64,000 bases of DNA, taken from contig NZ_PYGE01000008.1 of the NCBI RefSeq assembly GCF_003014555.1, positions 164,421 to 228,420 on the forward strand, read 5' to 3'. A program made the translations under genes and the position numbers. The number at the start of each line of letters is the position of its first letter. The first letter of the stretch is position 1. The stretch comes from Haloactinopolyspora alba (GTDB taxonomy: Bacteria > Actinomycetota > Actinomycetes > Jiangellales > Jiangellaceae). Positions 1 to 8,032 of this stretch are shown one piece after another. A model generated the notes under the pieces. It ran no database searches, was not told the DNA's origin, and saw nothing but the letters and a program-made list of their open reading frames with translations.

Positions 1-784
1 GCAACGTCGTCCGTGCGACGAAGAAGAACGACAGCCGCGGTGCGAACTCGTCGACGGCGAGCCCGGCGGACAACGCGGCTCGCACGTACTCGCGCGCGTT
101 GGCCAGCGTGAACGCGACCTCCTGCGCAGGCGTCGCCCCCGCCTCGGCCATGTGGTAACCGGAGATGGAGATGGTGTTCCAGCGCGGCAGCTCAGCCCGG
201 CAGTAGCCGAAGATGTCGCTGGTCAGCCGCAGCGACTCCGCGGGCGGATAGATGTAGGTCCCGCGCGCGACGTACTCCTTGAGCACGTCGTTCTGCACGG
301 TCCCGGTCAGCTGGTCACCACGGACCCCCTGTTCGGCGCCGACCAGCTGGTACAGCAGCAACAGGAGCGCGGCGGGGGCGTTGATCGTCATCGACGTGGA
401 CACGTCCGACAGCGGGATGCCGTCGAACAGCCGCTCCATGTCGTCCAGCGAGTCGATGGCCACGCCCACCTTGCCGACCTCGCCGGAGGCCACCGTGGCG
501 TCGGAGTCGAACCCCATCTGCGTCGGCAGGTCGAACGCGACGGACAGCCCACCGGTGCCGGCCTGGACGAGCTGGTGGTAGCGGCGATTGGACTCCTCGG
601 CGGTGCCGAAGCCGGCGTACTGGCGCATCGTCCACGGCCTGCCGGTGTACATCGTCGGGTAGACACCGCGAGTGAACGGATACCCGCCCGGTTCGCCCAG
701 CCGCTCGTCCTCGGGCCGGCCCGACCGGTGCTGCGGCCCGTACACGGGCTCGATGGGCAGCCCGGACTCCGTTCGGCTGGTCAC
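1..784 (-). CDS. Acyl-CoA (methylmalonyl-CoA) mutase large subunit, N-terminal part
   Basis: The gene runs off the left window edge, so only about 261 N-terminal residues are present. The translation holds the substrate-channel start of the B12-dependent acyl-CoA mutase TIM barrel, including [35 protein letters not shown] and [18 protein letters not shown], then SMTINAPA and later [13 protein letters not shown]. These enzymes interconvert branched and linear acyl-CoAs such as methylmalonyl-CoA and succinyl-CoA using adenosylcobalamin. The GTG start is chosen because GAGGAGG lies 6 bases upstream. The B12-binding domain would lie outside the window or on a separate subunit. Methylmalonyl-, isobutyryl- and ethylmalonyl-CoA specificity cannot be separated from this fragment, so no symbol is given. 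Confidence 0.9.
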   Translation of the reverse strand, partial: MTSRTESGLPIEPVYGPQHRSGRPEDERLGEPGGYPFTRGVYPTMYTGRPWTMRQYAGFGTAEESNRRYHQLVQAGTGGLSVAFDLPTQMGFDSDATVASGEVGKVGVAIDSLDDMERLFDGIPLSDVSTSMTINAPAALLLLLYQLVGAEQGVRGDQLTGTVQNDVLKEYVARGTYIYPPAESLRLTSDIFGYCRAELPRWNTISISGYHMAEAGATPAQEVAFTLANAREYVRAALSAGLAVDEFAPRLSFFFVARTTL

Positions 785-925
785 GCGGAACCTCCTCGTC
801 CTCGCTGCGGCCGCGTCGCCGAGAGCGCTGTGAGCGCGCCTGATCGGACGAGCGTGCCACCACGGTAGTGACTCACCGGTACCGCCGGGTGGTGACCAGG
901 CAGGTGACTTTGTCCACACCCGGCG

Positions 926-1501
926 CTAGCCGAGCGGATGGACCGTCGTCTCCTGATCGGCCTGGACCACCAGGAACCGCTCGCCGCGGCCGACGCGCCT
1001 GCCCAGGGGCAACCGCTGCTTGCCCGGACCCAGCGGGCCGGTGAACGCCTCGAGGCGATGGACGCGGTACATCGGGTCCAGCCGGTACAGCGTGACGTCG
1101 AGGTTCGCCGCGCGGCGCAGGATGAGCACGATGCTGTTGTCGCCACGCTCGTAGGCCGCCGCGCCGACGATGCGGTTGTCCCGGTCCGGGGTGCCCACGG
1201 CCTCGCGCACCTGCGCCACCATCAGCTCCGGGATCGGGGCCAGCCCTTCGACCACCTTGAGCCGGGGGTTCTGCGCGCGCAGCGCGGTGACGATGCGGTC
1301 GCGCTTGGACCCGGTGAACGTCCGGCCGAGCGCCAGGACGTCGACGGACGCGCCGTCGATGCCGGTGGTGGCCCGGTCGACGTCGGTCTCCTCCCGGACG
1401 ACCATGCCGACAGCGCGCAATGCCGTCCCCAGTTCGTCGAGAACCCGGACTCTCTTCCCGACGAGCAGTACCCGTGCAGGCGTTCCGATCTCCGTCGTCA
1501 C
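926..1501 (-). CDS. Hypothetical protein with receiver-like N-terminus
   Basis: This 191-residue soluble protein has no function I recognise. The N-terminus (ARVLLVGKRVRVLDELGTAL, then VDVLALGRTF) has the alternating strand/helix pattern of a response-regulator receiver or other flavodoxin-like fold. It lacks the acidic pair and phospho-Asp of a working receiver. The C-terminal third is strand-rich and basic. The GTG start is supported by AGGGAG about 7 bases upstream. It is divergent from the mannosyltransferase gene, with about 175 bp between the starts that probably hold both promoters. Confidence 0.7.
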   Translation of the reverse strand: MTTEIGTPARVLLVGKRVRVLDELGTALRAVGMVVREETDVDRATTGIDGASVDVLALGRTFTGSKRDRIVTALRAQNPRLKVVEGLAPIPELMVAQVREAVGTPDRDNRIVGAAAYERGDNSIVLILRRAANLDVTLYRLDPMYRVHRLEAFTGPLGPGKQRLPLGRRVGRGERFLVVQADQETTVHPLG

Positions 1502-1677
1502 CCGCTACTCCCTGTCGACACCCCGGTCACTTCGATCTTGAACGCTGCCGCCACCGGTGGGGACCGGGCATCTCTGATACTGAGACGTCGAACACCGGTG
1601 ATCCACGAGCCGACGTCCGCACGTCACCCTCCATTCATGCCGGTCTCGCCACGACGCCACCGCGCCCGGCAACCGTG

Positions 1678-2811
1678 ATGGTCATGCGGGTCGCGATCGT
1701 CACGGAGTCGTTCCTACCCCAGATCAACGGTGTCACGAACTCGGTGTGCCGCGTGGTCGAACAACTCACTCGCCGCGGGCACACGGTGCTGGTGGTGGCG
1801 CCCGGTGAGGGCGAGTCGAGCTACGCGGGCCAGCCCGTCGCACGCGTCGCCTCGTTCACCCTGCCCGGCAACGACGACAGCGTGGTCGGCCTGTCCACCC
1901 GGCGACGTGTCGCTCGGACACTGCGGGACTTCGCGCCCGACGTGGTGCACCTCGCCTCGCCGGTGTGGCTGGGCAAAGCGGGCATGAACGCGGCCGTGCG
2001 GCTCGGGCTGCCGACGGTGGCGGTGTTCCAGACCGACCTGGCCGGGTTCGCCCGCGGCTACCGACTGTGGCGCTCCATCGGTGACGACGCCATCTGGTCG
2101 TGGCTGCGGCGCATCCACGACCAGGCCGACGTCACGCTCGCACCCTCCACCGACACCGCCCGGCGGCTGGTCGAGCACGGCTTCCCACGGGTACGACGCT
2201 GGGGCCGCGGCGTCGATCTGGAGCGGTTCCATCCGGCGTACCGCGACGACGAGCTCCGTCGTGAGCTCGCGCCCGCAGGCGAGGCGCTGGTCGGCTACGT
2301 CGGACGGCTCGCCCCGGAGAAACGGGTCGGTGCGCTGACCGCGCTGCGTGACATGCCCGGCGCAGGGCTCGTCGTCGTCGGCGGCGGCCCCAGCGAGCCG
2401 GAGCTGCGCGCCGAACTGCCCGACGCCGCGTTCCTGGGCTTCCGGACCGGCGCGGACCTGTCCCGTGCCTACGCGAGCCTGGACGTCTTCGTGCACACAG
2501 GGCCGGCCGAGACGTTCTGCCAGGCCGTGCAGGAGGCGCTGTCGTCCGGCGTCCCGGTGGTGGCTCCGGACACGGGCGGGCCGGTCGACCTGGTCGACCA
2601 CGGCACGTCCGGTTATCTCGTCGACCCGGACGACCCGGACGCATTGCGCACCGCCGTCGAGCGGATCACGTCGGACGCCCCACTACGCCGCGACATGGCG
2701 GCCGCGGCCCGCGGCTCGGTGCACCGCCGTTCCTGGGAAGCCACCTGCGACGAGCTGCTCGGCCACTACGACACCGCGATCGCCCAGCACGGCCAACTCG
2801 CCGCAGCGTGA
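1678..2811 (+). CDS. mgtA: GT4 mannosyltransferase, MgtA type
   Basis: This is a GT-B fold glycosyltransferase of family 4, about 377 residues. The start RVAIVTESFLPQINGVTNSV, VVHLASPVWLGKAG, the linker VRRWGRGVDLERFHP, the donor-site VGYVGRLAPEKRV and the EX7E region (ETFCQAVQEAL, then SGVPVVAPDTGGPVDLV) closely follow the mycobacterial GDP-mannose-dependent enzyme MgtA as I remember it. The family mannosylates glycolipid acceptors in the cytoplasm during lipomannan-type envelope synthesis. The acceptor here is inferred. An open frame continues well upstream, but homology begins at RVAIV. ATG 1678 is taken; ATG 1684 and GTG 1675 are equally possible, and no start has a strong ribosome site. 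Confidence 0.88.
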   Translation: MVMRVAIVTESFLPQINGVTNSVCRVVEQLTRRGHTVLVVAPGEGESSYAGQPVARVASFTLPGNDDSVVGLSTRRRVARTLRDFAPDVVHLASPVWLGKAGMNAAVRLGLPTVAVFQTDLAGFARGYRLWRSIGDDAIWSWLRRIHDQADVTLAPSTDTARRLVEHGFPRVRRWGRGVDLERFHPAYRDDELRRELAPAGEALVGYVGRLAPEKRVGALTALRDMPGAGLVVVGGGPSEPELRAELPDAAFLGFRTGADLSRAYASLDVFVHTGPAETFCQAVQEALSSGVPVVAPDTGGPVDLVDHGTSGYLVDPDDPDALRTAVERITSDAPLRRDMAAAARGSVHRRSWEATCDELLGHYDTAIAQHGQLAAA

Positions 2812-3013
2812 GCGCAGAGTGAGGTCACCCTCAGTGACCGATGTCACCGCCCTCTCACCCGGCTGAACTGCCTATTCGTGACATCCACCACGGAGCTCTG
2901 CCGACGCCGTCAGTACGATGAACGCCGGCCGGGCAAGCATGCGCCGGCCGGCCCGGCTGGCCGCGCACCGCGTCCGCACCGGGCCGACATCGAGATCGGA
3001 AGGCAAGGCGAGA

Positions 3014-3391
3014 GTGCCCAAGGCACCGGCAGGCACGCTCTACCGCGGCCGTGAAGGCATGTGGTCGTGGGTGGCCCACAGGGTCACCGGGGTGGGCATC
3101 TTCTTCTTCCTGTTCGCGCACGTGCTCGACACCGCCCTGGTCCGGGTGTCGCCGGAGGCGTACAACGAGGTCATCGGCACGTACAAGAACCCGATCGTGG
3201 GCGTCATGGAGGTCGGCCTGGTCGGCGCCGTGCTGTTCCACGCGCTCAACGGGCTGCGGATCGTCCTGATCGACTTCTGGTCCGAGGGCCCGCGGCACCA
3301 GCGCCGGATGCTCGTCGGCGTCGGCGCGCTGTGGGTGGCGCTCATGGCGCCGTTCGTCGTCCGCCACCTCTCTCACGTGTTCGGGGGCTGA
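3014..3391 (+). CDS. sdhC: Succinate dehydrogenase cytochrome b556 subunit
   Basis: This is the membrane anchor of complex II, about 125 residues, with three transmembrane helices. Landmarks are GTLYRGREGMWSWVAHRVTG, the helix GVGIFFFLFAHVLDTALV containing the haem-ligand-type His, and VLFHALNGLRIVLIDFW. It is the first gene of sdhCDAB. GTG 3014 is chosen because it gives the family's usual short N-terminus (PKAPAGTLYRG) and has AAGGCGA just upstream. An upstream ATG at 2918 would add 32 basic residues with no family support. The 200 bp before it hold no other gene and probably carry the operon promoter. Confidence 0.93.
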   Translation: MPKAPAGTLYRGREGMWSWVAHRVTGVGIFFFLFAHVLDTALVRVSPEAYNEVIGTYKNPIVGVMEVGLVGAVLFHALNGLRIVLIDFWSEGPRHQRRMLVGVGALWVALMAPFVVRHLSHVFGG

Positions 3392-3400
3392 TCCGCGCTC

Positions 3401-3856
3401 ATGGCGATGCCGACCACTCCGTCCGTCCCGGCCCCCCGCACCCCGCGACGGCTGCGCGGGCGCACCAACACCGAGCTGTACGCGTGGATGTTCATGCGCG
3501 TGTCGGGCGTGCTGCTCGTCGTGCTGATCTTCGGGCACCTGTTCGTCAACCTGATGGTCGGCGACGGGATCAACGCTCTCGACTTCGCGTTCGTCGCCGG
3601 GAAGTGGGCCAGCCCGTTCTGGCAGATCTGGGACCTGATGATGCTGTGGCTGGCGATGATCCACGGCACCAACGGGCTGCGCACGATCATCAACGACTAC
3701 GCCGAACGAGACCAGCTGCGGTTCTGGCTCAAGGTCGGGCTGTACACCGCCACGACCGTCACCATCGTGCTGGGCACCCTGGTGATCTTCACGTTCGACC
3801 CGTGCCCGCCGGACGCGGCCGCCGAGCTGCTGCCGTCGTTCTGCCCGGCTCCCTAG
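3401..3856 (+). CDS. sdhD: Succinate dehydrogenase hydrophobic anchor subunit
   Basis: This is the second membrane anchor of complex II, 151 residues with three helices. The signatures are ELYAWMFMRVSGVLLVVLIF with GHLFVNL, and LAMIHGTNGLRTIINDYA. The His and Arg residues line the haem and quinone site in this family. It starts 9 bases after sdhC ends and is followed 28 bases later by sdhA, so it belongs to the same transcript. The proline-rich N-terminal 20 residues are cytoplasmic and variable in homologues. The order sdhC-sdhD-sdhA-sdhB matches the mycobacterial Sdh2-type operon. Confidence 0.94.
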   Translation: MAMPTTPSVPAPRTPRRLRGRTNTELYAWMFMRVSGVLLVVLIFGHLFVNLMVGDGINALDFAFVAGKWASPFWQIWDLMMLWLAMIHGTNGLRTIINDYAERDQLRFWLKVGLYTATTVTIVLGTLVIFTFDPCPPDAAAELLPSFCPAP

Positions 3857-3884
3857 CCGCACTCGCTCCAAGGAAGGCTCGACC

Positions 3885-5639
3885 ATGCAGACGCACCAGT
3901 ACGACGTGGTGATCGTGGGTGCCGGCGGCGCCGGGATGCGCGCCGCCCTCGAATCGGGGAAACGCGTCCGTACGGCCGTGCTCACCAAGCTCTACCCCAC
4001 CCGCTCGCACACCGGCGCGGCCCAGGGCGGCATGTGCGCCGCGCTGTCCAACGTCGAGGACGACAACTGGGAATGGCACACCTTCGACACCGTCAAGGGT
4101 GGTGACTTCCTCGTCGACCAGGACGCCGCCGAGGTGATGGCGAAGGAGGCCATCGACGCCGTCCTGGATCTCGAGAAGATGGGGCTGCCGTTCAACCGCA
4201 CCCCGGACGGGATGATCGACCAGCGCCGGTTCGGCGGGCACACCCGCAAGCACGGTGAGGCGGCCGTCCGGCGGTCGTGCTACGCGGCCGACCGCACCGG
4301 GCACATGATCCTGCAGACGCTCTACCAGCAGTGCATCAAGCACGAGGTGTCGTTCTTCAACGAGTACTACGTGCTCGACCTGCTGTTCAACGAGGTCGAC
4401 GGGGTCCGCCGCACCGCCGGCGTGGTCGCCTACGACCTCGCCACCGGCGAGACGCACGTCTTCCGCGCGAAGGCGGTGGTGTTCGCCACCGGCGGCGCCG
4501 GGAAGGTCTACAAGACCACGTCGAACGCTCACACGCTGACCGGCGACGGCATGGCCATCGCCTACCGGCGCGGGCTGCCGCTGGAGGACCTCGAGTTCTT
4601 CCAGTTCCACCCGACCGGTCTGGCCGGGCTCGGCATCCTGCTGTCCGAGGCCGCCCGCGGCGAGGGCGCCGTTCTGCGCAACGCGGCCGGCGAGAGATTC
4701 ATGGAGACGTACGCGCCGACCCTGAAGGACCTGGCCCCACGCGACGTCGTCGCCCGGGCGATGGCCAACGAGGTCCGGCAGGGCCGCGGCGCCGGGCCGA
4801 ACAGGGACTACGTGCTGCTCGACCTCACCCACCTCGAGCCGGCCCACATCGACGCGAAGCTCCCGGACATCACCGAGTTCGCCCGCACCTACCTGGGCGT
4901 GGAACCGTACACCGAGCCGGTGCCCGTCTTCCCGACGGCCCACTACGCGATGGGCGGGATGCCGACGACGGTGGACGCCGAGGTGCTGGCGGACAACGAC
5001 CACGTGCTGCCCGGGCTGTACGCCGCGGGCGAGGTCGCCTGCGTCAGCGTGCACGGAGCCAACCGCCTGGGCACGAACTCGCTGCTGGACATCAACGTGT
5101 TCGGCCGGCGCGCCGGTATCGCCGCGGCGAAGTTCGTCGAACGCGCGCCCTGGGTGGAGCTGCCGGAATCGCCCGAGGCCGACACCGTCGCGCTGCTCGA
5201 GGGGATCCGCGAGCGTGAGAGCGGCGAGCGGGTCGCGGCGCTGCGGCGTGCGCTGCAGGAGACCATGGACGCCAACGCGCAGGTCTTCCGCTCCGAGGCG
5301 ACGCTGAAGCAGGCGCTCGCCGACATCCACGCCCTGCGTGAGCGCTACGCGAACGTGTCCGTGCAGGACAAGGGCCGGCGGTTCAACACCGACCTGCTCG
5401 AGGCGGTGGAGCTGGGGTTCCTGCTCGAACTGGCCGAGGTGATCGTCACCGGCGCCCTGGAGCGCAAGGAGTCGCGCGGCGGGCACTTCCGCGAGGACTA
5501 CCAGAATCGCGACGACGTCAACTACATGCGCCACACGATGGCCTACCGCACCGAGTCCTCCGACGGCGACGCCACGGTCCGATTGGACTTCAAGCCCGTC
5601 GTCGTCACCCGCTACCAGCCGATGGAGCGTAAGTTCTGA
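3885..5639 (+). CDS. sdhA: Succinate dehydrogenase flavoprotein subunit
   Basis: The 584-residue catalytic subunit oxidises succinate to fumarate with covalent FAD at the cytoplasmic face of the membrane. The FAD-binding Rossmann motif VIVGAGGAGMRAAL is at residues 9-22. The FAD-linking histidine sits in SHTGAAQGG at about residue 42. HPTGLAGLG and RDVVARAMANEV carry active-site residues, and GLYAAGEVACVSVHGANRLG closes the FAD site. Length and motifs are complete. A strong ribosome site (AAGGAAGG) precedes the ATG. The stop TGA overlaps the sdhB start (TGATG), so the two are probably translationally coupled. Confidence 0.97.
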   Translation: MQTHQYDVVIVGAGGAGMRAALESGKRVRTAVLTKLYPTRSHTGAAQGGMCAALSNVEDDNWEWHTFDTVKGGDFLVDQDAAEVMAKEAIDAVLDLEKMGLPFNRTPDGMIDQRRFGGHTRKHGEAAVRRSCYAADRTGHMILQTLYQQCIKHEVSFFNEYYVLDLLFNEVDGVRRTAGVVAYDLATGETHVFRAKAVVFATGGAGKVYKTTSNAHTLTGDGMAIAYRRGLPLEDLEFFQFHPTGLAGLGILLSEAARGEGAVLRNAAGERFMETYAPTLKDLAPRDVVARAMANEVRQGRGAGPNRDYVLLDLTHLEPAHIDAKLPDITEFARTYLGVEPYTEPVPVFPTAHYAMGGMPTTVDAEVLADNDHVLPGLYAAGEVACVSVHGANRLGTNSLLDINVFGRRAGIAAAKFVERAPWVELPESPEADTVALLEGIRERESGERVAALRRALQETMDANAQVFRSEATLKQALADIHALRERYANVSVQDKGRRFNTDLLEAVELGFLLELAEVIVTGALERKESRGGHFREDYQNRDDVNYMRHTMAYRTESSDGDATVRLDFKPVVVTRYQPMERKF

Positions 5640-6397
5640 TGGCGACCGCCACTGTCGAGCAAGCACCCGCCGCGGCCGACGCGGTGCCGTCGTTCCAGGT
5701 CACGATGCGGCTGCGCCGGTTCAACCCGGAGCAGGACACCGAGGCGCGCTGGGAAGACCACACCCTGACCATGTACGGCACCGACCGGGTGCTCGACGCG
5801 CTGCACAAGATCAAGTGGGAGATCGACGGGTCGCTGACGTTCCGGCGCTCGTGTGCGCACGGCATCTGCGGCTCGGACGCGATGCGGATCAACGGCCGGA
5901 ACCGGCTGGCGTGCAAGACGCTGCTGAAGGACCTGCCGCTGGACAAGCCCGTCACCGTCGAGCCGATCAAGGGCCTGGCGGTGCTCAAGGACTTCGTGGT
6001 CGACATGGAGCCGTTCTTCGAGGCATACCGCTCGATCATGCCGTTCCTCGTCACCTCGGGGAACGATCCGTCGCGCGAGCGCCGCCAGTCGCCCGAGGAC
6101 CGCGCCCGCTACGACGACACCACGAAGTGCATCATGTGCGCCGCCTGCACCTCGTCCTGCCCGGTGTACTGGACCGACGGCCAGTACTTCGGACCGCAGG
6201 CGATCGTCGGTGCGCACCGGTTCATCTTCGACTCCCGTGACGAGGGCGCCGAGCAGCGCCTCGAGATCCTCAACGACCGCGACGGCGTCTGGCGCTGCCG
6301 CACGACGTTCAACTGCACCGACGCCTGCCCCCGCGGCATCGAGGTCACCAAGGCGATCCAGGAGGTCAAACGCGCCCTCCTGTTCCGCCGCGGCTGA
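5639..6397 (+). CDS. sdhB: Succinate dehydrogenase iron-sulfur subunit
   Basis: The 252-residue electron-transfer subunit carries three iron-sulfur clusters. The plant-ferredoxin [2Fe-2S] ligands are in CAHGICGSD and RLAC. The C-terminal ferredoxin domain has CIMCAACTSSCP and FNCTDACPRG for the [4Fe-4S] and [3Fe-4S] clusters. It relays electrons from FADH2 in SdhA to quinone at SdhC/SdhD. It begins on the last base of sdhA and ends the operon. The composite repeat starts 19 bases downstream and could serve as, or have displaced, the transcription terminator. Confidence 0.96.
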   Translation: MATATVEQAPAAADAVPSFQVTMRLRRFNPEQDTEARWEDHTLTMYGTDRVLDALHKIKWEIDGSLTFRRSCAHGICGSDAMRINGRNRLACKTLLKDLPLDKPVTVEPIKGLAVLKDFVVDMEPFFEAYRSIMPFLVTSGNDPSRERRQSPEDRARYDDTTKCIMCAACTSSCPVYWTDGQYFGPQAIVGAHRFIFDSRDEGAEQRLEILNDRDGVWRCRTTFNCTDACPRGIEVTKAIQEVKRALLFRRG

Positions 6398-6415
6398 CCG
6401 CCAACCCCTTCTCGG

Positions 6416-6582
6416 TCACCTGATCGTCGTTTTTTCACCTGATCATCACGGGTGCGGCGATCAGGTGACCGAGACAGCAGCCCTACGGGCGCGGCGCGTC
6501 ACCTGATCATGTCCATATGGTGGGCGGAAAACGATCAGGTGACTGACCGGCGCCGGGAGACGCTCTCATGTCACCTGATCGT
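6416..6582 (+). repeat. Composite intergenic repeat, copy A
   Basis: Six boxes of TCACCTGATC or its complement occur in the order F F R F R F, starting at 6416, 6435, 6459, 6499, 6533 and 6571. Forward boxes usually continue as TCACCTGATCAT or TCACCTGATCGT. The F2/R3 and F4/R5 pairs can form hairpins with 10-bp stems. The linker lengths are 7, 12, 30, 22 and 28 bases. Copies B and C have 39 in place of 30 and are otherwise the same. No protein-coding frame was found in it. It begins shortly after sdhB and ends 51 bp before the 3' end of the DUF559 gene. Confidence 0.9.
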
Positions 6583-6632
6583 TTGGGAATGCCAACTCGC
6601 AGCTCGTGGATCAACCGTGAGAGTCGACGCCA

Positions 6633-7574
6633 TCACGTCCGTGAGGGACCAGGCCATCCCCGCGCCATCAGCGCCCGCGTCAACGTCGTGCCCACGGACA
6701 CTGACCGGTGACGGACCGCGTACGACGTGAAGCGCAGCAAGGTCCTGGAGCCCATGGCTATCTCGTTGGCACGGTCCAGATCAGCGTCCCAGAGTTCCAC
6801 GCTCATGTGCGGCCGACCGTCGATCTCGGCCGCGAGTTCGAACTCGGCCCAATCGGCATCGAGATAACGGCGGCCGTCAGGGTGACGGAGCACACGTTGG
6901 CACGTCGGCTCGGGAAGATCGAATCGCCGGACGATGACGTCGAAGTCCCGTTCCGGCACGGACGCAAGGCCACCCTCGGCGTCCACGATAGCCTCGCTGA
7001 TCAGGGCATGACGTCGACACGGTCCTCGCCGCGAAAGTGCCTCTTGCAGCCCAGCGGGCGTGACCAGCCTTTGCTGTACGCCCGCCAGAATGACAGCCCG
7101 AGTCATCCGCTCGGGGTCGTACCACGAGGCGGCATCCACCAGGCTCCTTGGTAGCCGCGTCCGGCGCGGCACCTTGAGCGGGTGGACGTCTTCCGACCAC
7201 AAGATGCGCGAATAGTGAACTTCGACGCCTGACATCCTGGACCGGCGTGTGCCGCAAGGCTGCGTCACATGGATGACGGGTGATGTGAATCCGACCAGGC
7301 CGTCGAGTTCCGCCGCTGTCAAGCCCGACAGCGCCGAGCGCGGTGGGGATGCCTTCAGTGCCGCAAGTTGGCGTTGTTCCTGGTCGAGCGGCCCGTTGTG
7401 TGTCACGACGACGTCGCGACCAAGTTGCTGCCACCGGCCCGCGTTCAGCTCACGACGCACGAGAGGCACGATGTCCGGCGGGATCTCCCGACGGTGCAGA
7501 ACACCTGCGTTCTCCTGGATCAGTCGCGAGAGGTGCTCGTGTGTGTGAACGGCGCTGTTGGCCCGGCTGGTCAT
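6633..7574 (-). CDS. AbiEi-like / DUF559 (Vsr-fold) domain protein
   Basis: The protein is about 313 residues. The N-terminal half (SRLIQENAGVLHRREIP, ELNAGRWQQLGRDVVVTHNG, LSGLTAAELDGL) resembles the winged-helix domain of AbiEi-type antitoxin-like proteins. The C-terminal half (RRYLDADWAEFELAAEIDGR, then DLDRANEI and LLRFTSYAVRHR) is DUF559-like, a PD-(D/E)XK/Vsr-related nuclease fold with D and E-x-D-G in place. Such fusions are common in actinobacteria and their function is not established. ATG 7574 fits the family N-terminus. A longer frame to 7712 would start inside the neighbouring repeat and adds unconserved sequence. The gene sits between inverted repeat copies A and B, and no cognate toxin gene is adjacent. 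By eye its codon use is less GC-extreme than its neighbours, so acquisition is plausible. Confidence 0.8.
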   Translation of the reverse strand: MTSRANSAVHTHEHLSRLIQENAGVLHRREIPPDIVPLVRRELNAGRWQQLGRDVVVTHNGPLDQEQRQLAALKASPPRSALSGLTAAELDGLVGFTSPVIHVTQPCGTRRSRMSGVEVHYSRILWSEDVHPLKVPRRTRLPRSLVDAASWYDPERMTRAVILAGVQQRLVTPAGLQEALSRRGPCRRHALISEAIVDAEGGLASVPERDFDVIVRRFDLPEPTCQRVLRHPDGRRYLDADWAEFELAAEIDGRPHMSVELWDADLDRANEIAMGSRTLLRFTSYAVRHRSVSVGTTLTRALMARGWPGPSRT

Positions 7575-7699
7575 GTCTGCCAGGTTCCGGAGGGAGGACG
7601 GTCGGCCGCTAGGTCCGCAGGCGGATCTGTGGATCGATCGCCTACCTCGACTTGCTTGTGGACGGCCGTCGGTATGACAAACGAACCGGGTCGAATCTT

Positions 7700-7873
7700 G
7701 ATCAGGTGACAAATGACCGCCCGTGGGTCGCGGGATGTCACCTGATCATTTGCCATCCGTATGCCGGACATGATCAGGTGACATCCCGCTCGAGGTCTTC
7801 CCGGTCGCGGCAAACTTGCGTCACCTGATCGTCCGCTCACCGTCGATCAGGTGCACAAATGACGATCAGGTGA
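7700..7873 (-). repeat. Composite intergenic repeat, copy B (inverted)
   Basis: Read on the minus strand this copy has the same F F R F R F box order as copies A and C. On the plus strand the boxes lie at 7864-7873, 7845-7854, 7821-7830, 7772-7781, 7738-7747 and 7700-7709. Linkers are 7, 12, 39, 22 and 28 bases, equal to copy C in every interval. One box is imperfect (GATCAGGTGC on the plus strand). It lies upstream of the DUF559 gene and forms an inverted pair with copy A about 1.1 kb away. It fills most of the gene-free stretch 7575-8032; the rest holds only a short tandem duplication. Confidence 0.9.
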
Positions 7874-7961
7874 CCTGAATGGCGAGTCACCCGGGCGCAG
7901 GTGTGCGCCCGAAGAACTCCACGATCAACCACCGAGGCAGAGGCAGGGCGCCCAGGGAGAC

Positions 7962-7999
7962 CCCAGGGCCGGGACGGAGGCCCAGGGCCGGGACGGAGG
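7962..7999. repeat. 19-bp tandem duplication
   Basis: Two identical adjacent copies of CCCAGGGCCGGGACGGAGG lie between repeat copy B and the end of pcrA. The area is GC-rich, with no ribosome site or conserved frame. It probably reflects local slippage; no function is visible. Confidence 0.8.
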
Positions 8000-8032
8000 C
8001 CTCGGGAGACTCGCGGGCTCCGGGACGGGCTC

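Noticed and set aside
3789..5666. Long antisense frame over sdhA
   Set aside because: It mirrors the codon bias of sdhA and shows no domain or ribosome site.
6416..7873. CRISPR array made of the TCACCTGATC boxes
   Set aside because: Boxes are only 10-12 bp, alternate in orientation and have fixed unequal spacing; there are no cas genes.
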